Shown piece after piece: positions 13,995 to 23,593 of a stretch of 64,000 nucleotides of DNA; the stretch's first letter is position 1, and each line of letters starts with the position of its first letter. A program made the translations under genes and the position numbers. The stretch covers positions 18,019,516-18,083,515 of the forward strand of contig CM032659.1 in the NCBI GenBank assembly GCA_019095985.1, given 5' to 3'. Origin of the DNA: Streblospio benedicti. Lineage: Eukaryota; Annelida; Polychaeta; Spionida; Spionidae. The notes beneath the pieces are model-generated. The model did not search any database, had not been told where the DNA came from, and was given only the letters and a program-made list of their open reading frames with translations.

Positions 13995-16900
13995 GGGGTA
14001 TAGAGGAATGATCTTCACACAAAACAAATGTTGTGTACATGTCTACTGCACAAAATGACAGTACAAAGCCAACCTTTTTACTTGTTGACATACTTCTCTG
14101 TTGGAAGTAGCTCACAATCTTTTCACACAACCCACAATCATCTGAAACACATTTGCTAAAGCCCCCAAAATACGCCATAAATTAGATGTTACCCGATAGC
14201 TTTGCCCAGGCTCTGGGAAGCCAGTGAAATAAAGACAAATGGGACACTCGCTGCAAAAACGCTACAGATTTATGAGTCTGGATCCACAAATCGAAGTAAA
14301 ACGTACAGCCTATTCTTCAATGGCTTACAATGTTTTAGGCTCAGTCATGCTTTCATATTCATACGAGTATCTATTTTAGTGTTGTTACTATTTCACATTA
14401 ACAAAATGTGAATGCCAGTTTTCCCCTACACGTATTATGGTCAACTGAGGCCTCATTAAGTGCCACGAATTTGTTGTTTATGATTTTATACTTTAAATCG
14501 ATATGAAATTTGCATTGCACCGTATTGTTCTGAAAATTATAAATCACGTGGAAAAAAAACATGAAGTGCAAAAGAACAAGACTTAAAAACAAAAAGTTGC
14601 GTTCAAAACAAATATGTTTTATGTGGTAAATTGAATTACGTTGAACTATGAACTATATTAGTGATTCCTCTCTTCACATTAACTGGATTAATCCAGTCTC
14701 ACGTGATGGTACATATAACCCCAAAGCCTCCAAGCAGGAGATACATTATTCTTATGTACCTTACACACGCGCTCATAGCTATTTTCATGCATTGATAGGT
14801 ACAAATGAATCTTTTACAGTGTATTTTTGCTTATTCATGGAGTGAATTCACAAAGTGCAATGTTATATATCTAAAGCCCGGTGATTGTAAGATCCCCATG
14901 GGCATCGTATCGCCTCTTCCGGCACTATCCATACCTGTAATTTCCATATTGCCTTTCGGTAAATATGGTTTTAAATCATGAACAAGTTCATGAAAATGAT
15001 AGAGTAGTCTTTTAGTAATGTTCAAAACATTATACGGTCTAATGAAGGCCACAATGTGAGGATGAGGAAAAGTATGATTATGTACTGTACTTGTTTGGGT
15101 AATTAATATGTAAATAGTTGTTATTTTTACCAATGATAAAAGTTGAAAATTATTTGAAAAATGTTTTGAAATTGATAATACCCTTTAGTCAGAGGCAAAC
15201 GGGCAATCAAGCATCCCACAGAAATCTTATTTCTTTTATATCAGAACCACAAACATTGAATAATAGATGCCTTTATCAATATGGGTGCACCTCGCGGTGG
15301 ACATCAATAAAACGGACTGCTGCCAAAAGACGAATTGCCCAACAAACGGAATGTATTGATCTTTTTATTTTGGGCGGGAAGAACACAAGTTAGACATGGT
15401 ACAATTAGAGTGCAGTTATGTTTGTACGTTAAAGCTTCATAGACTGTTTATATATACTTAGCTGTTTAAACAATGATGTTTATACTGAAGGTGCATGCCG
15501 GGATGGAGTTGTTTATAGTAAAATGATGGTTTGCGCCACCTGTCCCCCTGCCTGGATCTGGTATATGGTATTTGTATGGAAGCCACGTTTCTGCGTGGCT
15601 CATTTTTTTTTACATATTGTGAACTTATGGTGGTACACACCAAAAAGTGTCGGAACGATCTTCATTATCAGCAGACATTGCTCAACAATGTCAATTCAAA
15701 TATGTTGGTTTTCTAGCAGCATCTGACAGCAATCAATTAAGATGTAAAATAGCAAGACTCCCTGTTTTGCAAAATATTATTCAAGACCCCACCAAACAAA
15801 TCTTAAAACCTCTTATGTTTTATAAGGTATGAGAGAGAGGGCACAGGTCCAGAAATATGATCTGGGTAAATGTGTACAATGTAGCCGAGAAGAGATGGAA
15901 GCACCAGAGCTAACTATAAACTATATCATACAGTCTATAGATAGGCCACTTGGACAAAATAGAGAGCTATGCACTTATTTTGGTACATATATTCCGCTAT
16001 CTAGTTTTCACTCGGAAACAGAGCATAACAACGTTTGTTGCTAGGTAACTTTGGTTTAATTTCATTTGCTGTGAAGTCCACCAACGTCGTAATCCAATCA
16101 GCCAATCAGCAGCCAAGTACTAGTCGGCCTCGCTTTGAGACCTTTGTCTCAAATGGGATTTGCATAAATTACACTACATAATGTATTGGTATTTCAGCTA
16201 TGGGAATACGATCATTTTCACGCATGGCCTTGCAGTGCATATACAACTAAGTACTTATTGCTATAGAGATTATAATCCCATTTACAATACAATTATGGTA
16301 AGGGTCTGGCTGAGGGAGGAGATCCCAGTGTCTATGTAAGAGTGTAGGAATTGACCACGAGATTGGAGTGTCAATCGCAAAATTGAGCATGCTGACAGCA
16401 TGCTCAATTTTGCGATTGACACGACAATCGAGTGGTCAATCACCATTCTATCATGACTAAAATCCATTTTATTTTAAAATAAATCATATTATAACATTCT
16501 CATTGCCAGTCAATTTCGTTTGTTTTGAGCGTGCGGAGACGTCAATTTCGTTTGTTTTGAGGCGTTAGTCTAAACTGCTGCTCTCCGCTACACGGAATAT
16601 GCCTTGCGTCGTCAGCGGCTGTATTGATATTGTGAGGAGTTTAGACTAGCGCCGTGTTTTTTTTTGGAGCGTGTTTTCCATCGCAAAATTGAGCACGCTG
16701 ATTGACCAATCAGCGTGGGTTATTGGCGGTGATTTTTGCACGGAATGATAGAATGTTGCATTCGCTTGTCAAAATTATTGTTGGTGACTGATTGTAACCA
16801 TTGCACCACATAGTAAACCATACGAATGTTCGAATATTCACAACTGATGCACCGTTTTGGCAGCAATATAAAATTACAATACTTTTTATATGCCCCCAAA

Positions 16901-19270
16901 ATACATAGTAAAACTTCACACTTTCACTGCTGCAGTATTAAAACAATGCCAAGTGATCTGTCCTTGTCAATGCAAGAATGCAACTCATTAAACATTAATA
17001 TTAACTCATTCTAACAATAGTAGCGTTGTCAGACTCTGCCAAGAGCAGTGGTCTGTTTGGCTTTGCATGAACAAAGTGAAGACTGATGTCAAATATAGGC
17101 AGTTGGGTGGGCATCAGATGTCGCCATTATAAAATGATATACACATGTTACATATCACCAGAGCAATATGCACCACAATGTAGGTGAAAGTAATTACAGA
17201 AAGAGCTCTCTGCTTACAATCCTGACAAAACCCTATATGCTAATGTCATCTATACACAAAATTATACATATATAAGAGGAGGCCTTCAGACGTATGGTCT
17301 AAACACGCGTCATGCTGTTATGAGTGGTGCAACCAACTGATCTACTCTTGAACAAATTACTTCTTTAAATAATCTTGCAGGCGTAGACAAGAGAAATTAC
17401 GAGCTGGTCTCTTCACATAATACATTTCTATATCTTAATGGGACTGCTACACGATTAGATGGTAATAAGCTTTAATGACGTAGGCGTGTTGCTAAGGTTG
17501 ATAATTAGATAATTATCCACAAGGTGAGGGTGTATGCTATTTAGTCAGTACGTTGCTCGTCTCTACAATAGCCATTCGATCTTGTATATAATCATGTGGG
17601 AGTCTCACAATACTAGCTAGCTAAGCAAAGCACACGATTGAATGAAGACACCCACAGGGTAAGTACTTGTATATTCGGTGACCATAACTCGACAACAAAC
17701 TACAATTCTACACGTACCCCACTTTACAAGAACGTTAATGCGTTACATCACATCTCCTTTCTATAGTTAGAGTGACCATGACCTCACATTTTCATGATTG
17801 GGCTCACACAATGGATCAGTTCCACTGGTCTTTCATGTATTGTGTTGCACTAATTGCAGACTCATTGCGTGATTGTCATGGTCATCATCTTTCTCTTAGC
17901 AAGCTTCCGCTGCCTGTTGATAATCACAAGACACGCAGGAAACGCTGGGTAACCTCATCGTAATGTCACATGCTCAGTGGCAGATCCAGGTTTTTAGAAA
18001 AAGGGGGCGCACGGAAGATCCCTCATGGGTTTAGTACGCGCGATCGATAGGGAATATGCCACAAACCATATGAAAATAAGGTATTTTGGTGGGGGAAAAG
18101 GGGGGGGGCGCCTCCTGCGGCCCCTGGATCTGCCTATGCATGCTAGATGATCAGGATAGTCAAGCTAAGGTTTATACAAAACCTGTTAAAGCTGCTTTTC
18201 ACCTTATCTGAGCTGTACCTGGATTTTGGTAAGCCACTTTGTTGAAGACTAATCTCATGGCTGAGCCATTGGATACTTACAAATAAGCTGGCATATTTCT
18301 TTGTTCATGGACACGTTTTTGTCATATTTAATACCCTTGATGCCGAGCATTAATTGATGTTTTTGCATGTGGTTTCTATGCCTTAATGATATGCACCAGC
18401 ACCTTAAATACATATGTATTGAAAATGCTCATTTATCGGGCATTTCAAGGTATCCATTTGTAGAATTCTTGGTATCTAGACAAAGTTCACTAACAAGGTA
18501 TTTGCAACATCTTGTTTACCTTGTTCATGGACGAGCTGTTGTTACCTTATTCCTTACTGAGTTCTTGGTTGTATTTTACATTTTAATGTGCATAGTGCTA
18601 TTTTTACTGACTATTTCGACAGATTACTTTATTGACAACCGATTTCCTTGTGGCGTATACACAACGCAGTTTATGCAATGCCATCTTACCTTGTCCATTG
18701 TAGAATGTAAACGGCAATTTACTGGCAGATCCAGTTAAAAAAGAAAAAAAAGTGCGGTGCGAGGGGGGCACTTAAGGGATCTCATGGGTGAACACGCCAA
18801 AAGCCCTATGAAAATGATGTATTCAAGTTGGCGTGAAAAAGATCTGCCTATGTTTTACTTTGTTCATGAACAGGTTATTGACTTTATACTGTTTAATTAC
18901 AGCCACACCACGTGTGTTAGTTACCATTTGAATGGTCGTTGCTGTTCATTCAGGACTGTGATAAACACACATGTGGGTAATAATGGCCTATTGCAATATC
19001 CTACCCCATTTATCATCAAATTAACTGCCTTAAACATTAAATCATATAATACCCTGTTCACAAGTTTCTTAACACATTGCCTCACTCATGGGAACTTACT
19101 TTGTTCATCGCCGAGTTCTTAGCGTTGTTGAGGGCCTCATAGTTGAAGTTGTTGAGGTTGATGTCTTCATAGAGCCCGCCTCCGCCTCCACCGCCTCCAC
19201 CTCGGGACGAGGGCCTGGGTGGGGACAGGGACAGCGCCGTGCCCATCTTGTACGACAGCTGCTGGCCCAT
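1642..19270 (-). CDS. CDK5R1: CDK5 activator p35-like protein (CDK5R1/2 family), 7 coding exons
   Basis: Regulatory subunit that binds and activates CDK5, normally membrane-anchored by N-myristoylation. Exons in gene order: 19270-19100, 13477-13211, 4363-4124, 3776-3664, 3475-3257, 2332-2248, 1713-1642. All junctions are GT-AG and phases agree, giving 388 aa plus TGA. Exon 1 gives [10 protein letters not shown] (vertebrate p35 starts MGTVLSLSP) and a 9-Gly run. Exon 2 carries the basic HSI..SWKR..KKK block. Exon 3 has QKSVSCYNL. Exons 4-6 hold the CDK5-binding cyclin-like fold: [44 protein letters not shown] and FWDRCL. Exon 7 ends VFTELK plus an Asn-rich tail. I gave the upstream ATG (19270); a second in-frame ATG at 19246 matches the vertebrate start, giving 380 aa. 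Vertebrate CDK5R1/2 coding regions are single-exon, so this structure is unusual by comparison. I see no obvious calpain site like that giving p25. Paralogue assignment (R1 versus R2) is not resolved. Confidence 0.93.
3031..3179. mobile_element. TA-flanked MITE with CAGTAGAACCTC-like ends (degenerate copy), CDK5R intron 5
   Basis: The left end reads caggagaaccccc and the right end aaggttctact, with TA next to each end. Internal GAGACCACC(T/C) blocks recur in inverted orientation. It belongs to the same family as the copies at 13007, 24388, 24754 and 62303. Confidence 0.6.
3519..3592. mobile_element. GGCAGATCC-family MITE, half copy, CDK5R intron 4
   Basis: Begins CATAGGCAGATCCAG and carries the family's GGGGGTGCGCACTCCC and TTTTCCCACCAAAA segments. 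It lacks the opposite terminus. It fills much of the short intron between exons 4 and 5. Confidence 0.6.
5034..5076. repeat. A-rich (GAAAAA)n tract
   Basis: Adenine runs broken by single G in CDK5R intron 2. Confidence 0.8.
5323..5482. mobile_element. GGCAGATCC-family MITE, full copy, CDK5R intron 2
   Basis: Termini CATAGGCAGATCCAGG and CCTGGATCTGCC are inverted repeats. The interior holds G/C runs, a GGCATGTCCGCCATCGAT-like stretch in reverse orientation and CCCATGAAATCCCT, all shared with the other copies. Confidence 0.75.
8873..9728. repeat. Diverged direct repeat pair of about 92 bp
   Basis: 8873-8966 and 9638-9728 share AATGCCTGG(T/A)ACTGTCAC, AAACACT.TTAGATAT and CAGACATA.TCA.ATACACA.AGCTG, about 670 bp apart in the same orientation. 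Family unknown. Confidence 0.6.
13007..13184. mobile_element. TA-flanked MITE with CAGTAGAACCTC-like ends, CDK5R intron 2
   Basis: Left end CAGTAGACTCTCTCTATTAG, right end TGGAGGTTCTACTG, both flanked by TA. Internal GGTGGTCTC and GACCACC motifs repeat. It sits about 25 bp from the exon 2 donor. Confidence 0.75.
13941..13992. repeat. (GT)n microsatellite followed by a G-run
   Basis: About 26 uninterrupted GT units, in CDK5R intron 1. The reverse-strand frame reading poly(His-Thr) is an artefact of this repeat. Confidence 0.95.
16350..16440. repeat. 91-bp inverted repeat with a perfect 53-bp core palindrome
   Basis: 16369-16421 consists of two perfect 26-nt arms around one base (TGTCAATCGCAAAATTGAGC... 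and its complement). Outer arms ATTGACCAC/GTGGTCAAT at 16350-16358 and 16432-16440 also pair. A related piece, TCGCAAAATTGAGCACGCTG, recurs at 16682 next to a second small hairpin (CACGCTGATTG/CAATCAGCGTG). It is probably a foldback element. Confidence 0.85.
17979..18138. mobile_element. GGCAGATCC-family MITE, full copy, CDK5R intron 1
   Basis: Starts GGCAGATCCAGGTTTTTAG, ends CCCCTGGATCTGCCTATG. The interior has GATCCCTCATGGGTTTAGTA, TGAAAATAAGGTATTTTGGT and long G-runs, as in sister copies. Confidence 0.85.
18724..18852. mobile_element. GGCAGATCC-family MITE, shorter copy, CDK5R intron 1
   Basis: Starts GGCAGATCCAGTT, ends GATCTGCCTATG, with GGGATCTCATGGGTGAACAC and TGAAAATGATGTATTCAAGT inside. 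The G-run near the right end is lost. Confidence 0.75.
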
Positions 19271-19974
19271 GCTATTACCGCGACAACCACAGCAACCCCC
19301 GCAACACGGCTACAGCCATCAACGTCTATAGAGTCTCGTAGACAGGTCACAAAAAAGTGGGATGTTTTGTTGTTGTAGTTGCGTTTTCTGATATGTTGTA
19401 GTGTTTTATGTTATATGAGTATTGAGTAGGTTGAGTTATTCACTTTAATCCGTAATGCCAATGATTTGTGGACGTATAATGCGACTGTCAACAGGTTGAA
19501 ATTTCTCTATCAAAACACCGATCCTTGCATTGGTTGGTGATTAGGATGCAATTGATCAGTCTGTTTTCACAGTGAGTCAATATATCCAAAAGTGTGGAAG
19601 CTTTACAAATTTTACCACACTGCAGTCAAATACTATGTTGTGAAATGAATAAGACTTTATATGGCAGTTTGGCCACTCTAATAGTGTAGCAATGAGCAAG
19701 TGCAGTTGTACTGCCCACCACCGAGCTGATAATGAATATTGCCTCAAGTAACCGTATTGATCCCACTGTGCTGCAAAGACCACTACTTACAATACTCAAA
19801 TACAGTCAGATATTGTTGTTATGTTTATGCATATGCACAAATTTGACGATATTATGCTTCTAAAAAATACAGATATGAATTTTTATTTTGTTCAAAGACC
19901 AGTTTATGCTGCTGTCTTGTTATAAGAAGAGCAAATGATATGTTGATGAGATGAAAGTCAAAACCGAGGTTGTT

Positions 19975-20382
19975 TTATTCCCTTTTTAAAAGTGTATCCG
20001 AATTAATGATAAGCAATCTTTTCTTTTGCCAGTGGCCCTTGCTCACCCAACCCACTATCCAGTTAGTAGTTAATCCAGCGATTGAAATCCAGTTAATAAA
20101 GTCAACAAACATGTACAAGGAAGCTATAACCATATACGGCCAAAAAGCATCGAGTACAGCTGTGATTACGTAAACGCACGTAACGATCCCGTCAAAGTAC
20201 GCCTTGCAGACGTTGCTGTCAATCCTGGCAAGGTGTTTAAGGTCCGCAGCGATCCTTCGATAGTTACCACCACCGGCTTGACTAGTGAGAAAATTATCTT
20301 TAAAAGTACAGTGATCAAGCCGTAAAAGGAAAGCCGTGCTCAATCCAAGATGGCGGCCGGGTGAGAGCGCAGCAGGCGACAT
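19975..20382 (-). other. 135-codon open frame, uncertain
   Basis: An ATG-started frame in the CpG-rich block upstream of CDK5R. It encodes a basic N-terminal half and a hydrophobic stretch (GIVTCVYVITAVLDAFW, then further aromatic/aliphatic residues) that could form two membrane segments. I recognise no family. Chance frames of 120-130 codons occur elsewhere in this window, so length alone is weak support. It overlaps what may be a 5' untranslated exon of CDK5R. Confidence 0.15.
20347..20357 (-). promoter_or_regulatory. YY1-type motif in a GC-rich block upstream of the CDK5R gene
   Basis: The minus strand reads GCCGCCATCTT, a match to the YY1 consensus often found near transcription starts. 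It lies about 1.08 kb upstream of the CDK5R start codon in a block (20160-20640) visibly richer in CpG than its surroundings. It could mark the promoter or a 5' untranslated exon; no transcript evidence is available. Confidence 0.3.
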
Positions 20383-20834
20383 GCATTATTCATCCCGAGT
20401 CGCCATGACAACAGCCAATCAGCGCGCTCGCCGATGATGTCATCGTGTCATGACCCTTTGAGTCGGCAATCGATAGTTTTATTGCAGCCGGTGGGGATGT
20501 GATCATTCCAAGGAGGGACGGGGGATGCTCGTAAGGAAGAGACAGCGGGTGGCGGCGGCAGTTTGGGCTGTTTTTAACTGCTCGGTGGTGGCGTGATGTT
20601 TTCTCTGGGTGAGCGTGCTCACTGGGAGGTCTTGCTGACAAAGTGTGATGATAGTTCGTGATGAATGAAGATCACGTGTCCGCTACACGTTTTGATTAGG
20701 CGTTGTTCCTTCATCGTTTTCTAGTATGTTACATGAGCTATATTAGGATTGAAAGTAATCGCTTGAACCTTTAGGATATTTCAATATTATGTTGTTTACT
20801 TAGTTACAATGTTGGTTATCTTCTTGCTATTCTA

Positions 20835-21120
20835 TGCCCGGAGACTTAATTTGGAATCTAAAATAAACTTTAAAGAATAATTCAATTTATCAAAAGATTT
20901 CCCCAACGTTTTAACACGTAAATGTCCTCCCCACAGGGAAATATTTGTTTTCAATTAATTAAGAAATAGCCTAATTGAATAATAATTGGTTAAGTGAAAA
21001 ATGTATTTCCTTGAAGAGGACACTTACGTCTTGAAACTAGGGAAAATCTTTTAATAAATCTAATTACATGTATTCTTCAAAGTTTGTTTTAAATTCCAAA
21101 TCAAGCCTAAAGACAAAGAA
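20835..21120. repeat. Long imperfect palindrome (about 285 bp foldback)
   Basis: The left arm (about 20841-20965) and right arm (about 20985-21112) pair for most of their length. The left contains TTTGGAATCTAAAATAAACT, AAAAGATTTCCCC, ACGTAAATGTCCTC and GGAAATA. The reverse complement of the right has TTTGGAATTTAAAACAAACT, AAAAGATTTTCCC, ACGTAAGTGTCCTC and GGAAATA. The centre is AT-rich. It is likely a foldback MITE; terminal target duplications were not clear. Confidence 0.75.
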
Positions 21121-21309
21121 AAATACGAAAACAACCAACAATTATATAAAACATCAACCAAATTGCAACTGTATTTTACAATGCAAATATATATGAACAA
21201 CGAGATGCAGAAATTGTGTTACACAATTGACGAAATTCAGCCTTTAACTTATTATAAGTGTGTCAGCTCAATAATGAAAGAAAGTTCCTAGCACTTATGA
21301 TTATTTTTT

Positions 21310-21430
21310 ATGTTTAGGCGGATGCATGGGGCATGTGCCCCTTTCGGTGTTTTTGGCATGCCCTCCACCGATTTTGCATACGAAACCCATGAGAGCCGTT
21401 AAATGCGCCGCTACCCCCTCTCTGTGTCGC
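21310..21430. mobile_element. GGCAGATCC-family MITE remnant
   Basis: Degenerate: GGCGGATGCATGGGG at the left, then TTTTTGGCATGCCCTCCACC and ACGAAACCCATGAGA, matching the reverse orientation of other copies. The right terminus is not recognisable. Confidence 0.45.
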
Positions 21431-23143
21431 ATTCTCAAAATATTTACAAATCAATAGCGATTTGCATGTGGGCCAAAAGTTTAAAACACAAATTGAAAAT
21501 ATAGTTGTCTATTTGATTCACTTCGTTAACGGATTTGCTTCACATCTTGACTTAAGATTTTCAAATGTGTAAGGCAATAGGGGGCAAGTTGTTATGTCAA
21601 TATTGTACCTTTTATCGTTGCCTTATTGTAAAATTCTCAAGATACAGCGGCTTATGTTAGTATAATGTTCCAGTACTTTAAGACTCACCCGTGCCATCAA
21701 CAACACATATCACATGTTATGAAATACTATTTTTCCTTTTTCAAATCACTAAACACAATGCAAACACTATGTAGTCAATTGACACCTGTTTTGAGGCACA
21801 CGCACGAGCACTCAGCCCTGTGTATTAAATATTGTTGAACATCCATTTTTTTGTGCAATATAACTAAATTTACACAAAAGATAACAAATGTTCGAACCAA
21901 CAATTCGTACGAAACATTTGTTTAGATGACTTGGTAAGATAATAATTTCTAATCTTATTTGCCTTGTATTTTTAACTAATAATTTCTGAATTGATTCATA
22001 TAAATAGGTCAAATTCAATTTAACTTAAAAACCCTTTCTATGTACTGGAATAAGTGTGACTTGTAGCATTGCGGTACTATAAGGGTAATGGTATGTTACA
22101 GTGGTGAGATCATCCAATGTATGCACGAGTGGTGTCTTTGCCTGCATTCGTTTGCTATCTCTCACTCGTGCACGCTGACGCCACTCACGCATAGATAGGG
22201 TGATATCACCACTAAAACATACCATTTATTTCTCACCACTTTATAGACTGACAATCATTAGAATTCACAAATCTCAATGACGGCCATCTTGAATTTGCCT
22301 ATAGTCACTCTTATTTTTGTCATTAAAATTGAATTGGATACTATGACACCAAGACAAGTTGTTGGACACAAATATCGTAGTTATCAGAAACAGTTAAGGA
22401 GTTAGAAGTAGTTACCGATTTCACCCATCTCTGTGGTGGTTAATCCGCGTTGGGCTTGTTGATTCAGATTCTATGACACCTAAAACATGCTGTTAGACAT
22501 GAAAATCATACTTGATTCATGATGGTTCATTTTGTGTTACCATGCAATAGAAAAATCAGCCTAAATGTAGTCCAAATGCAATCCAAAATCTATTGGTAAC
22601 TAGTTTTCAAACACGCAGGTTCCTTTTCAAACAACAATCATACTTGATTCATTAATTGTTAAAATGTCAAAGGCAAGCACAGAATTCACCCAACTACATG
22701 ACAGCCATTTTGGATTTGTCTTTATATATTTGATCAATCTGACTTTTATTGCTGACTTTAGATTCCATGGCCCCCCAAAACCGGCAGTTACACAGCAAAA
22801 TTAATTCATGCCTTACTGGCGCACTGAAAACAATAGTGAATATATAAATGATAAAAATGACAACATATTATTTCTCTCGTTTGGGAGAGCATGAGAAGGA
22901 TAAACCATAAATTACAATTTCAGCATGAAAATTTCCACGGAATCCCCAAGGAACCTAACTATCATTATAGAGGTGGTCATAAAGCTGGAGGTTCTACTGT
23001 ATTTGAGATGTGCACATTCAGTGGGTAAATATTGTATGTTATTCCTATTTGATTTTTTAAAAACGTTTCTCAATAATATGTTAACGCACAAACAAAACAG
23101 TTTATAAAAACAAACCATACACAATTAAAGCACATTCTTCAAT

Positions 23144-23325
23144 GGCAGATCCAGGTTTTTGGAAGGTGGGGGGTGGGGGGGGTGGGGGTGGGGGGGGGGG
23201 CGCACTGAAGGGATTTCATGAGTTCGTACACGCGGCCGATGGCGGACATGCCAAAAACAAAATTTAAGTATTTTGGTGGGAAGGGGGGGGGGGCTGCCCC
23301 CTGCGCCCACCTGGATCTGCCTATG
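23144..23325. mobile_element. GGCAGATCC-family MITE, full copy
   Basis: Starts GGCAGATCCAGGTTTTTGGA, ends ACCTGGATCTGCCTATG. Interior G-runs of 8-10, GGATTTCATGAGTTCGTACA, GGCGGACATGCCAAAA and AAGTATTTTGGTGGGAAG are all family hallmarks. Confidence 0.85.
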
Positions 23326-23462
23326 TTCTCCAACATAGAAAAGAAACAGCAGAACCACGGCTACTATGTAAGTTTGTGCCGAAAAGTCTGTAAGGTCCAT
23401 ATAAGTAGCTGTGCTCAGTCACAACGTACGCAGACATTGTCGGCTGTGCTCAAATACTGGCG

Positions 23463-23484
23463 TGACGTCAGCAGCGTGACGTCA
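23463..23484 (+). promoter_or_regulatory. Two perfect CRE palindromes, 14 bp apart
   Basis: TGACGTCA at 23463-23470 and again at 23477-23484, a GC-rich arrangement typical of CREB/ATF-bound promoters. They lie 110-130 bp upstream of the predicted first coding exon of the ASB-type gene, so they are candidate core-promoter elements for it. Confidence 0.5.
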
Positions 23485-23593
23485 CGGCAGCCATACTGTC
23501 TGCTGCGAGCAAACAACAACAATAACAACACGGGCAGCCTCGCAGACGGCCAATCTTCCAGCCAGACACTGTGCCTGCCACCGTGGGAAAAGA

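Larger units (their letters stand above)
13478..19099. other. CDK5R intron 1 (5.6 kb)
   Basis: Lies between exon 2 and exon 1. It holds the GT microsatellite, the 91-bp hairpin at 16350, a 23-bp direct repeat (GTCAATTTCGTTTGTTTTGA, twice near 16508 and 16541), MITE copies at 17979 and 18724, and degenerate repeats of the exon 1 donor from about 18290 to 18880. No gene is seen. Confidence 0.6.
19271..23593. other. Divergent intergenic region between CDK5R and the ASB-type gene
   Basis: Holds the CpG-rich block with the YY1-type site, the long foldback at about 20835-21120, a degenerate GGCAGATCC-family remnant near 21310-21430, a MITE end at 22970-23001 (GGAGGTTCTACTGTA), the full MITE at 23144-23325 and tandem CRE sites at 23463. 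Two diverged stretches containing TGAC(G/A)GCCAT(C/T)TTG.ATTTG (about 22278 and 22700) look like copies of one old repeat. Confidence 0.5.

Noticed and set aside
13849-14178. Poly(His-Thr) frame
   Set aside because: Translation of the GT microsatellite.
18367-19122. Two plus-strand frames of 121-123 codons
   Set aside because: They cross a MITE and degenerate donor repeats in CDK5R intron 1 and show no protein-like pattern.
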